Counted from the stretch's first letter, positions 1 through 5,673 are shown. The stretch: 6,424 nucleotides of DNA from an uncultured Lachnospiraceae bacterium (GCA_910577115.1 CAJTMC010000095.1:1-6424); one strand, 5' to 3'. The notes: generated by a model not told the origin, from the sequence alone. A program made the numbers and translations.

Positions 1-111
1 CTAGACAGATAGTTGCCGAACTGCCTGATCAAGAACTGATGTAGATATTCGCTCCAAGTTGCTATCATTATAGTGCAAAATCCTGTTCTTGTGGAACGGC
101 AGGTTATTCAT
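1..111 (-). CDS. Hypothetical 36-aa small protein
   Basis: I do not recognise this product. On the minus strand an ATG at 111 opens a 36-codon frame that starts MNNLPFHKNR and closes with TAG at positions 1-3. An AAGGG motif lies six bases upstream of the ATG, inside the last codons of the preceding 21-aa ORF, whose TAA ends only three bases before this start. That tight spacing would fit a two-cistron micro-operon driven by the promoter at 324-352. The protein is polar, with no membrane segment and no motif that I know. Such short frames arise by chance, so the case rests on the ribosome site and the spacing. It may instead be the remnant of a larger gene that lost its middle. Confidence 0.25.
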   Translation of the reverse strand: MNNLPFHKNRILHYNDSNLERISTSVLDQAVRQLSV

Positions 112-114
112 CGC

Positions 115-180
115 TTACCCTTCAGTTTCCTTAAGGCATTCCAGGAACTTGGTTAAAAATTTTTCATTTGCTGTTTCCAT
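115..180 (-). CDS. Hypothetical 21-aa peptide behind the R1 leader
   Basis: I do not recognise this peptide. It begins METANEKFLTKF and is a short, charged, probably helical segment. The start at 180 is chosen because a near-perfect Shine-Dalgarno sequence, AAGGAGGG, sits four bases upstream. The same frame is open further upstream (a 72-codon reading to 333), but that part crosses the promoter and terminator stem and is better read as untranslated leader. The ORF lies directly behind a strong intrinsic terminator (209-242) and a good promoter (324-352), so its expression could depend on terminator readthrough. In the related module R2 the matching ATG opens only a five-codon frame, so the peptide is not conserved between copies. 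It could be a real micro-protein or the stub of a deleted gene. Confidence 0.35.
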   Translation of the reverse strand: METANEKFLTKFLECLKETEG

Positions 181-317
181 ACAGCCCTCCTTTTCCTTTT
201 TTTGGCACAAAAAAAGCACCAACGCGGTAAACGCATTGATGCCATAAACATGCCTGTGTAATTGCCTTGCGGCTGGGCTTCCCATATCAGGGAAAAACAT
301 AAAATAATAACAGATAC
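181..317 (-). ncRNA. Putative attenuator-type leader RNA of R1
   Basis: A transcript from the promoter at 324-352 should start near 317. It would carry about 135 untranslated bases before the 21-aa ORF, ending in a strong terminator hairpin and then an AAGGAGGG ribosome site. A promoter, a leader, a terminator and a ribosome site in that order are the usual layout of a conditional-termination leader. Inside it, a TTCCC/GGGAA hairpin lies at about 279-294, and an ATG at 300 begins MFFPDM; R2 keeps the same start as MFIPNM followed directly by TGA. No ribosome site precedes that ATG. I see no clear antiterminator and no known riboswitch class, so the ligand or signal, if any, is unknown. Confidence 0.35.
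209..242 (-). terminator. Intrinsic terminator in R1
   Basis: Read on the minus strand, GCATCAATGCG pairs with CGCGTTGGTGC around a five-base loop. This gives an 11-bp stem with two G-T wobbles, followed at once by seven T residues. It lies about 30 bases upstream of the 21-aa ORF and would end transcripts from the R1 promoter or readthrough from the exporter gene. Confidence 0.8.
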
Positions 318-323
318 AGGTGG

Positions 324-352
324 ATTGTATCATAAAGGGGCGGATTAATCAA
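324..352 (-). promoter_or_regulatory. Sigma-A type promoter of R1
   Basis: On the minus strand TTGATT (347-352) and TACAAT (324-329) are separated by exactly 17 bases. A TG one base before the -10 box makes it an extended -10 promoter. The predicted start of transcription is near 317, and the promoter faces the leader and the 21-aa ORF. Confidence 0.6.
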
Positions 353-384
353 CAGGAAATTTAAAAGGTAAAGACCTTCCCGGA

Positions 385-1401
385 TTATCCTTTTTTTCCC
401 GGTACTTTCCAGTATTTCTTCATCTGTAGATTGTCCAGCTTATTCACAAATTTTGCTTTATACATAAGGAAATCTTCAATATCCAATATAATATGGTACA
501 GCTTTGCCCTGTTCTCAAATTCATCTCCCGTTTTGGGCAGTTCCTCATGCTTTAATTTTGTAAATATTTTGTTCAACTTCTCTATCTGCTGGTCCGGATT
601 ATTAATTTCTATTACATAATCAGTTAAATACAGAAGATACTCTGATACCATATCTGCCTGTGCAGGCATGCTGTTAATTTTTTCAATCTCGCAGTATACG
701 TTATGCAGAATACGGCATTGCTCATACCGCATTTCAAAATAAAAAATGTAATATTCGGGGTGTGAGGGGAAAGTATTATCCTGATACTCATATGCATCCT
801 GTATATAATTTTGAATCTGCTTTTCCAATGCATTGATGTCGTTCCCAATATCCTGTTCTGTCTGTTTATTGGATAAATGCGCTGCCAACTTTCCCAGGAT
901 TGACTGCAGTTTATTTTCCGTATAACGCATATGGGCTGTAATCTCTCTCTTATGTGTATAATTTGCATAAAACAGATTCAGGACTATTGCGATTATGATT
1001 CCGATTAGTACCAGTAAAAATTCATTCCATACAGCATTATCACTGAAGTCCTGATTCGTAACCAGATGGGCCGCAATCACTGCATTAACTGATATTGTTG
1101 CCCTCCATTCAAAGACCTCTGCTATCAGAACGACAAAAAAAAGCAAAAACCCATATGCCACCCAGATACTGCTGGCCTTTGAAAAGAATAACTAGGCTGT
1201 CAGCAAAGTTATGGTAAAGGTTGCCAGTCTGCATACAGAAAGCTTTATTGTTTCCCATTTTGATGTCATGAGTGTGAGCAATGTAATTGTTCCCGCTGAA
1301 ACAGCGTAATCTAAATGCATGGATTGGGCAATATATATAGCAACGCTGCTTCCAATGCCTATTTTAAAAGATAGCAGTAATATTTTCCTAAATTTTTCCA
1401 T
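385..1401 (-). pseudogene. Aromatic acid exporter (ArAE/FUSC) family gene with in-frame amber
   Basis: The frame from ATG 1401 (after a GGGGGA ribosome site) reads 69 codons to TAG at 1192-1194. It then continues without a shift through LFFSKASSIW and another 258 codons to TAA at 385-387. Joined, it is 338 residues, the expected size for Firmicutes ArAE/FUSC-like proteins. The layout also fits that family: about six hydrophobic segments in the first 145 residues, including the WETIKLSVCRLATF stretch and NEFLLVLIGIIIAIVLNL, followed by a charged, helical cytoplasmic domain of about 190 residues. Relatives are thought to export aromatic or other weak acids. The TAG falls inside the third membrane segment. 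The downstream half could only restart at GTG 1161, which has no ribosome site. The rest of the frame is clean, so the lesion is recent, is a base-call error, or is suppressed. The gene follows ttdB after a terminator and has no room for its own promoter downstream of that terminator. Confidence 0.8.
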
Positions 1402-1415
1402 TTGTCCCCCGTCTT

Positions 1416-1463
1416 ATAAAAACAGCCATACAGGGAACATCGCAGGATCATTCCCCGTATGGC
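1416..1463 (-). terminator. Intrinsic terminator after ttdB
   Basis: Arms at 1425-1437 and 1451-1463 form a 13-bp stem on the minus strand with a single G-T wobble, around a 13-base loop. The sequence then runs TGTTTTTAT. It begins about 20 bases after the ttdB stop and should end the permease-ttdA-ttdB transcript. Only about 15 bases separate its T-tract from the exporter start codon. The other strand has no T-run after the stem. Confidence 0.75.
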
Positions 1464-1483
1464 ATATGGGAAAAAACGATTTG

Positions 1484-2110
1484 TTATTTAATGAAGCTTA
1501 CCTGTTTGCAGATTTCTTCAATCGCCTTCTCCTTTCTCTCGTTAAATAAAACCTTATTTTCCTCAAAAAGATTGCGTCCCTCTGTGTCAATGGACACGAT
1601 TAACGGGCCAAACTCCTTTACGCGGCAGTGCCACAAGGTCTCAGGCATTCCCAGATCACGCCACTGTGCATCAACAATCTCCTCTACCTCAGTAGCTGCC
1701 ACAACAGCGTTTCCCGCGGGAAATACACAGTGGATTGCCGTGTAATTTTTACATGCATATTCCGTGTTTGGCCCCATGCCGCCTTTACCGATAATTACCT
1801 TGACGCCGGTTTTCTCAACAAAATCTTTTTCAAATTTTTCCATACGCATGCTGGTAGTCGGTCCTACGGAGACCATTTCAAATTTATCATTTTCCAGCGG
1901 CCGGATAATCGGACCAGCATGGAAGATGGCCGCATCCCTTACATCTACCGGGAGCTCACGCCCGGCTTCTACCAAACGCCTGTGCGCCACGTCACGGCAG
2001 GTTGTCATGCTTCCGTTTAAGTAAATAATATCGCCAATATGTATGTTTGCTAAATCCTCCGCTGATATAGGTGTTGTCAAAATCTTTTTCCCATCTTTTA
2101 TTTCCAACAT
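1484..2110 (-). CDS. ttdB: L(+)-tartrate dehydratase beta subunit
   Basis: This is the small subunit of the two-subunit class I (Fe-S) hydro-lyase that converts L-(+)-tartrate to oxaloacetate and water. The 208-residue protein follows E. coli TtdB from KKILTTPI near its start to the terminal IEEIC...IK, as I recall that sequence. Visible landmarks are CRDVAHRR (38-45), IFHAGPI (62-68), SVGPTTSMRM (81-90), GKGGMG (108-113), LGMPE (153-157) and VKEFGPLIVSID (164-175). The TtdB-type CRDxxHRR, where fumarase beta subunits tend to have ARDEAH, argues for tartrate rather than fumarate as substrate, though this family is easily misassigned. The start ATG shares one base with the ttdA stop (TAATG), implying translational coupling, and a GGGGGTGA stretch serves as ribosome site. 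The seven residues before KKILTTPI are an extension relative to E. coli. Confidence 0.85.
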   Translation of the reverse strand: MLEIKDGKKILTTPISAEDLANIHIGDIIYLNGSMTTCRDVAHRRLVEAGRELPVDVRDAAIFHAGPIIRPLENDKFEMVSVGPTTSMRMEKFEKDFVEKTGVKVIIGKGGMGPNTEYACKNYTAIHCVFPAGNAVVAATEVEEIVDAQWRDLGMPETLWHCRVKEFGPLIVSIDTEGRNLFEENKVLFNERKEKAIEEICKQVSFIK

Positions 2111-3009
2111 TATAAAGTCACCCCCGAATGTGTAGTAATTGTATAATTTAAATCCTTATCAAATAAGATATGTCCGCGCCTGTGTGACCAGCATCCTACG
2201 TTTACAGCCACACCGATTGTGGATGGATGCCTTGCCGTATTCTCTATATGGACGCCCATAACAGAATATTTTCCGCCCATGCCCTGCGGCCCGAGCCCGA
2301 TTGCGTTGATGCCGTCCTCAAGCAGTTTTTCCATGGAAGCGGCACGCTCATTTTCATTATGGATTCCAAGCGGGCGCATCAGTGCTTTTTTCGAGAGAAG
2401 TGCTGCTGTCTCCACCGAAGTGGCTACGCCGACGCCTACCAGAAGCGGAGGGCATGCATTCAGTCCGTAAGATGTCATTACATCCATAACAAACTTTGTA
2501 ACGCCTTCATAACCCGCTCCCGGCATTAAGACCATAGCTTTCCCCGGAAGGGTACAGCCGCCGCCTGCCATATATGCATATATCTCACATTGGTCGCTGT
2601 CGGGGACGATATCCCAGAATACCGTAGGCGTTCCCTTTCCGACATTCTTCCCTGTATTATACTCATCAAATGTTTCTACACTGTTGTGGCGCAGCGGAGC
2701 CTCAAAAGTAGCTTTCACCACTGCTTCCTTGAGAAGTGCTTCCAGTTCGCCGATAAGCGGGAACCGTGTTCCGCATTTTACCCAAAACTGTAGAACCCCC
2801 GTATCCTGACAGCTTGGCCTGTTCAGCTCCTTCGCAAGGTTTTGGTTCTTTTTCATCGTTTCGTAAATTACCTTTGACAGCGGGCTGTCCTCCTTTTCTG
2901 CCAGCTCGTCCAGCTTGGCAATAATGTCGTCCGGCAGTACTTTGCCAATATAGGACACGAAATTTGCCATATAATTGGTAAGCTGATCAACCTGTTGCTT
3001 CTTATCCAT
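2110..3009 (-). CDS. ttdA: L(+)-tartrate dehydratase alpha subunit
   Basis: This is the large, [4Fe-4S]-carrying subunit of tartrate dehydratase, a cytoplasmic, oxygen-sensitive enzyme that works as a complex with TtdB. Its 299 residues compare with about 303 in E. coli TtdA, and the whole length is recognisable: RPSCQDTG (64-71), RFPLIGEL (82-89), APLRHNSVE (104-112), AGGGCTLPG (148-156), NACPPLLVGVG (184-194), TSVETAALLSKKA (197-209) and GVHIENTARHPSTIGVAV (252-269). Cys67, Cys186 and Cys273 lie at a constant offset from the three cluster-ligand cysteines known for the E. coli enzyme, so the cluster site looks intact. Translation starts at ATG 3009 behind AAGGAGG with a seven-base spacer. 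It is the middle gene of the operon, 49 bases after the permease. A heterodimeric class I fumarase is the main alternative. Confidence 0.87.
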   Translation of the reverse strand: MDKKQQVDQLTNYMANFVSYIGKVLPDDIIAKLDELAEKEDSPLSKVIYETMKKNQNLAKELNRPSCQDTGVLQFWVKCGTRFPLIGELEALLKEAVVKATFEAPLRHNSVETFDEYNTGKNVGKGTPTVFWDIVPDSDQCEIYAYMAGGGCTLPGKAMVLMPGAGYEGVTKFVMDVMTSYGLNACPPLLVGVGVATSVETAALLSKKALMRPLGIHNENERAASMEKLLEDGINAIGLGPQGMGGKYSVMGVHIENTARHPSTIGVAVNVGCWSHRRGHILFDKDLNYTITTHSGVTL

Positions 3010-3058
3010 TTCTTTGCCTCCTTATTTATATTAAAATTTTATTTTTTATGCCATCTCC

Positions 3059-4324
3059 TTATGGGAAGAATGGGAACGCAATCGGAAGAATAACCATACT
3101 TACAACCGTTGCGATAATAATTAACGGAAAACCGGATTTTACATAATCCATAAATTTGTATCCGCCTGCCCCCACTACCATTGTATTTGCGGGCATTCCT
3201 ATAGGTGTTGCATATGCACAGGAACCTCCGATCACGCAGGCCATCAGCACAGCCCTTGGATCTGCGCCCATTCCCTGGGCGATGGACAGGCAGATGGGGA
3301 CCATCAAAGCCGTAGTCGCTGTATTAGACATAAAGTTTGTCAGGGTACAGCACAGGACGAATACTACAAAGGTCAATATGTACGGTGACGGATTTTTTCC
3401 CAGTGTGCCAATTACCGTGTTTGCAATCATTTCGCCTGCACCGGTTTGTGAAAGTGCGGATGCAAGGGAAAGCGTTCCTCCGAACAGGAAAATCGTTTTA
3501 AGGTCGATGGATTGAAGTGCGTCTTTTTCAGAAATGACGCCTGTCAAAATTAAAAGCAGCGCTCCGATACATCCTGAAATGCTGAGTTTTATGCCAATCT
3601 GCTCTTCAAAAATCATGGCAAACAGTGTCAGGACCAAAATGATCAAAGACAGCCATTGCTTCCATGCCGGTACGCTGCTGAAATCCTTCTGTGTGTCAAA
3701 CGCACCATCATCTTTTACATCATGATTGGGAAGCAATTTATAGCCGACCGTTGCATAGAAGATAATCCCTGCAATTAAAATCGGTATGCCGACAACCGCA
3801 TATTCAAAAAAACCAAACCCAAGACCAATTTCGTCCAATGCGCTCTGTGCGATCAGATTGCCCGGGGCACCGATCAGTGAAAGATTTCCACCCATTGCCG
3901 CTGCGAATACAAGCGGCATCAAAAGGCGGGACCTTTTATAACCCGACTTTGCAGCAATACCGATTACTACCGGAATAAGGACCGCGGCTGTGCCGGTGTT
4001 TGACAAAACGCCGCTCATAAGGCCTACTATTGCCATAATGGCGATAATCAGCATGCGTTCAGTCCTGGCAAACTTTGTGACAATTCCGCCTACTTTATTT
4101 GCCATGCCCGTTTCAAAAAGTGCTCCTCCAACAATGAACATTGCTACGAATAAAATGACATTGCTGTCAATAAAACCTGAAAAAGCAGTTTTGATATCAA
4201 GGATGCCTGTCACAACCAAGCCTACACAGACAATCATTGAAGTAACTCCAAGCGGTATTTTTTCAAGCACAAACATTACCACCGCAAACAGGAGAAACAG
4301 TAAGGTAATTGTTGATGGACTCAT
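3059..4324 (-). CDS. DASS/SLC13-type dicarboxylate permease, probable tartrate transporter
   Basis: This polytopic inner-membrane protein belongs to the divalent anion:Na+ symporter (SLC13) group and probably brings tartrate or a related dicarboxylate into the cell. Of 421 residues most are hydrophobic, forming roughly a dozen membrane spans in two halves. Each half carries the family's SNT substrate/cation motif: LSNTGTAAVLIP (SNT at 108-110) and MSNTATTALMVP (SNT at 333-335). The C-terminal signature YATPIGMPANTMVVGAGGYK (371-390) is also typical. I chose ATG 4324 because GGAGG lies eight bases upstream. A GTG 17 codons earlier is in frame but has no ribosome site. It fills the role of E. 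coli TtdT, a tartrate/succinate antiporter of the same superfamily, but is shorter and comes first in the operon instead of last. Whether it is Na+-coupled or an antiporter cannot be read from the sequence; the paired SNT motifs favour Na+ coupling. Confidence 0.85.
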   Translation of the reverse strand: MSPSTITLLFLLFAVVMFVLEKIPLGVTSMIVCVGLVVTGILDIKTAFSGFIDSNVILFVAMFIVGGALFETGMANKVGGIVTKFARTERMLIIAIMAIVGLMSGVLSNTGTAAVLIPVVIGIAAKSGYKRSRLLMPLVFAAAMGGNLSLIGAPGNLIAQSALDEIGLGFGFFEYAVVGIPILIAGIIFYATVGYKLLPNHDVKDDGAFDTQKDFSSVPAWKQWLSLIILVLTLFAMIFEEQIGIKLSISGCIGALLLILTGVISEKDALQSIDLKTIFLFGGTLSLASALSQTGAGEMIANTVIGTLGKNPSPYILTFVVFVLCCTLTNFMSNTATTALMVPICLSIAQGMGADPRAVLMACVIGGSCAYATPIGMPANTMVVGAGGYKFMDYVKSGFPLIIIATVVSMVILPIAFPFFP

Positions 4325-4378
4325 ATGTTTTACCTCCAATATCCTATTTTGAAATTCTTTTATCTTGTTAAACACACG

Positions 4379-4404
4379 AGTAATAATACGGCCGGTTTAT
4401 TACT
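4379..4404. promoter_or_regulatory. 26-bp dyad at the start of the permease 5' leader
   Basis: AGTAATAA (4379-4386) and TTATTACT (4397-4404) are perfect inverted copies around a central CGGCCG (4389-4394). The dyad falls at about +10 to +36 of the predicted permease transcript. It could be a repressor operator, a 5' stabilising hairpin, or, on the plus strand where T residues follow, a terminator of antisense transcripts. Confidence 0.4.
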
Positions 4405-4420
4405 TTTTTATTGTAGGCTC

Positions 4421-4449
4421 ATTATAACAAAGCATTTTTTAATTGTACA
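4421..4449 (-). promoter_or_regulatory. Promoter of the permease-ttdA-ttdB operon
   Basis: On the minus strand a perfect TATAAT (4421-4426) lies 17 bases after a weak -35 box, TGTACA (4444-4449). Transcription should start near 4414, leaving about 90 bases of leader before the permease ATG. A good -10 with a poor -35 overlapped by a dyad is what an activator-dependent LysR target promoter usually looks like. Confidence 0.6.
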
Positions 4450-4456
4450 TTTACAA
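4443..4456. promoter_or_regulatory. Candidate LysR operator overlapping the operon -35
   Basis: TTGTACATTTACAA is a perfect 5-4-5 inverted repeat (TTGTA/TACAA) and contains the T-N11-A core typical of LysR-type binding sites (T4443, A4455). It covers the -35 box of the permease promoter, the usual place of the activation site. The binding protein is inferred from position only. Confidence 0.45.
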
Positions 4457-4484
4457 AAAATGATACCCTTATAAAAAATAATTA

Positions 4485-4500
4485 AAATATAAAAATATTT
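4485..4500. promoter_or_regulatory. AT-rich dyad in the divergent intergenic region
   Basis: AAATAT and ATATTT flank AAAA as a perfect 6-4-6 inverted repeat. Its centre is 43 bases, close to four helical turns, from the centre of the dyad at 4443-4456. It may be a second regulator site, but in DNA this AT-rich such palindromes also occur by chance. Confidence 0.25.
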
Positions 4501-4521
4501 CAGCATTGTTCTCAAAACCAT

Positions 4522-4529
4522 GCTATAAT
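4522..4529 (+). promoter_or_regulatory. Extended -10 promoter of the LysR gene
   Basis: A TATAAT preceded by TGC forms an extended -10 box at 4521-4529, with no good -35. The pair AGCAT (4502-4506) and ATGCT (4520-4524) forms an inverted repeat overlapping it, a possible site for autorepression. The predicted start of transcription is near 4536, some 70 bases before the GTG start codon. Confidence 0.5.
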
Positions 4530-4606
4530 ATCCTGTAGAATATCAGGCGCCTTTATGCATTTTGCCATATCTCTAATCGTTATTTGGTTTGAAGGAGGAG
4601 AATACC

Positions 4607-5521
4607 GTGAAAATAGTCCAGTTAGAATATTTTTGTGCCGTCAGCCAGTACCACAGCATTACCCAGGCGGCACAGAAGCTGTATGTTACCCAGCCCGCCA
4701 TTTCCAATGCTATCCGCGAACTGGAAAGGGAATTTTCAGTGTGTCTGTTTACGCGGTCCAAAAATCATCTGACCCTTACAAAAGAAGGAGAACTGTTTTA
4801 CCAGAAAGCGAATGCATTGCTTCAGACCATTGAGCAGACCTCTTCACAGCTTTATGATATAGGCAGGCAGACAGTCCCTGTCAGAATCGGAATCCCGCCG
4901 CTCTTGAGCACTATTTTCTTCCCGGAATTACTTATAGAATTCAACAGAAAATATCCTGATATTCCAGTGGAACTGTTTGAATATGGTTCTATCAGGGCGG
5001 CTGCCTTAGTTAATGATGATGTTTTGGATTTATCGTTTGTAAATATGCATTTTTATGATATTGATAAAATGAACTCATACCAGATAACAACTGACTTTTT
5101 TGTTTTTTGTGTTTCACCAGAGCACCATCTGGCAAATGAACCGGAAATATCTATAGAAATGCTGGCAAATGAACCGTTGATTATGTATAACACAGACTCC
5201 GTGCAGAACACTACTTTAAATGCCCTTTTTGAAAATACCGGAAATAAGCCAAATATTGTCTTACATGCCAGCCAGTTATATACTATTAAGAATTTTGTCC
5301 GCAATAATCTGGGCGGTGCATTTTTATATTCGTCTTTATTGGACGATGATTCGGGTTTAGTCAGGATACCTGTTATTCCACATATAGAGCAGGATATTGG
5401 AATTGTTTGGAAGAAGGGAAAATATATTAACAACAGTGTGGAGAAGTTTATTTCTTTTACACAAAAATATTCATTACAGCCCTCTTTTTCTTTCGGTCAC
5501 AAAAAAGTACCTGTGCAATAA
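4607..5521 (+). CDS. LysR-family regulator, TtdR-like
   Basis: This is a LysR-type transcriptional regulator, 304 residues. Residues 1-60 form the winged helix-turn-helix (LEYFCAVSQYHSITQAAQKL, VTQPAISNAIRELE, LFTR, LTLTKEG). A linker helix follows (about 62-90), then the effector-binding domain from about 92 (VRIGIPPLLS) to about 288. I start it at GTG 4607, which has AAGGAGG at 4592-4598 upstream; a TTG six codons earlier would sit inside that ribosome site. It is divergent from the permease-ttdAB operon, the standard position for a LysR regulator of its neighbour, so it probably senses tartrate or a related acid and activates the operon, as TtdR does in E. coli. The last 14 or so codons lie within repeat R2, so the C-terminal tail (QPSFSFGHKKVPVQ) looks acquired from non-coding DNA. 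The assignment as a TtdR equivalent is by context. Confidence 0.85.
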   Translation: MKIVQLEYFCAVSQYHSITQAAQKLYVTQPAISNAIRELEREFSVCLFTRSKNHLTLTKEGELFYQKANALLQTIEQTSSQLYDIGRQTVPVRIGIPPLLSTIFFPELLIEFNRKYPDIPVELFEYGSIRAAALVNDDVLDLSFVNMHFYDIDKMNSYQITTDFFVFCVSPEHHLANEPEISIEMLANEPLIMYNTDSVQNTTLNALFENTGNKPNIVLHASQLYTIKNFVRNNLGGAFLYSSLLDDDSGLVRIPVIPHIEQDIGIVWKKGKYINNSVEKFISFTQKYSLQPSFSFGHKKVPVQ

Positions 5522-5533
5522 ATGCAATGATAT
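5501..5533 (-). terminator. Degenerate terminator of R2
   Basis: On the minus strand the R1 terminator is represented by a stem (5507-5517 with 5523-5533) that keeps TGCA/TGCA and TATC/GGTA pairs around an internal mismatch, followed by six T residues. It spans the LysR stop codon and would block transcription from the right into the antisense of the LysR gene. Its strength is doubtful. Confidence 0.4.
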
Positions 5534-5617
5534 CATAAACATGCTTCTGTAGTTTTATTTGCCTGCAGCCAGGATTCACATATTTGGGATAAACATGGAA
5601 AATTAAAGATACGGGAG

Positions 5618-5646
5618 AAGGTAACATAAGGAGACTGGTTAAGCAA
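5618..5646 (-). promoter_or_regulatory. Decayed promoter of R2
   Basis: TTGCTT (5641-5646) and TACCTT (5618-5623) sit at the same 17-base spacing and in the same alignment columns as the R1 promoter boxes, with the TG of the extended -10 retained. Two changes in the -10 box should make it weak or inactive. Confidence 0.35.
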
Positions 5647-5673
5647 CAGGAATTTTAACTAAATGGGAAAGTA

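Larger units (their letters stand above)
175..360 (-). repeat. Direct repeat R1 (promoter-leader-terminator module)
   Basis: This stretch aligns along its whole length, with small gaps, to R2 at 5472-5660 in the same orientation. Shared blocks include acagccctc, cacaaaaaa, cataaacatgc, ataaacat/aaaaacat, gatacagg/gatacggg and aacaggaa. In R1 every functional part appears intact: -35, extended -10, leader, terminator and ribosome site. R1 and R2 bracket the exporter remnant, the ttd operon and its regulator. Confidence 0.75.
5472..5660 (-). repeat. Direct repeat R2, decayed copy of the R1 module
   Basis: R2 aligns to R1 (175-360) in the same orientation with scattered substitutions and small gaps. 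Its promoter has drifted, its terminator stem has two mismatched positions, and the ribosome site has become AGAGGG before an ATG that opens only five codons. It overlaps the 3' end of the LysR gene on the opposite strand. About 5.3 kb separates the two copies. Confidence 0.75.

Noticed and set aside
81..104. CCTG...CAGG hairpin near the left edge
   Set aside because: The stem has a bulge and only short paired blocks, with no T-tract and no second copy in the window.
181..333. Extended 72-codon reading of the 21-aa ORF
   Set aside because: The extra part runs through the extended -10 box, the terminator stem and its T-tract. The ribosome site points to ATG 180, and the frame is not kept open in R2.
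365..378. Small hairpin AAGGT/ACCTT after the exporter stop
   Set aside because: A five-base AT-rich stem without a real T-run is too weak to call a terminator.
1764..2024. Plus-strand frames inside ttdB, ttdA and the permease gene
   Set aside because: They are antisense shadows of strongly conserved genes, with no ribosome sites and no recognisable motifs.
1484..3009. Two-subunit fumarase as the primary call for the dehydratase genes
   Set aside because: Both subunits follow the TtdA/TtdB pattern throughout as I recall it, with CRDxxHRR in beta, and the LysR and DASS neighbours match the tartrate locus. It is kept only as an alternative.
4325..4375. GTG start at 4375 adding 17 residues to the permease
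   Set aside because: No ribosome site lies before it, and it would put the dyad at 4379-4404 directly at the start. ATG 4324 has a well-spaced GGAGG and begins just before the first membrane span.
4589..4606. TTG start at 4589 adding six residues to the LysR protein
   Set aside because: The TTG sits next to the AAGGAGG that serves GTG 4607. MKIVQLEYF is a typical LysR beginning.
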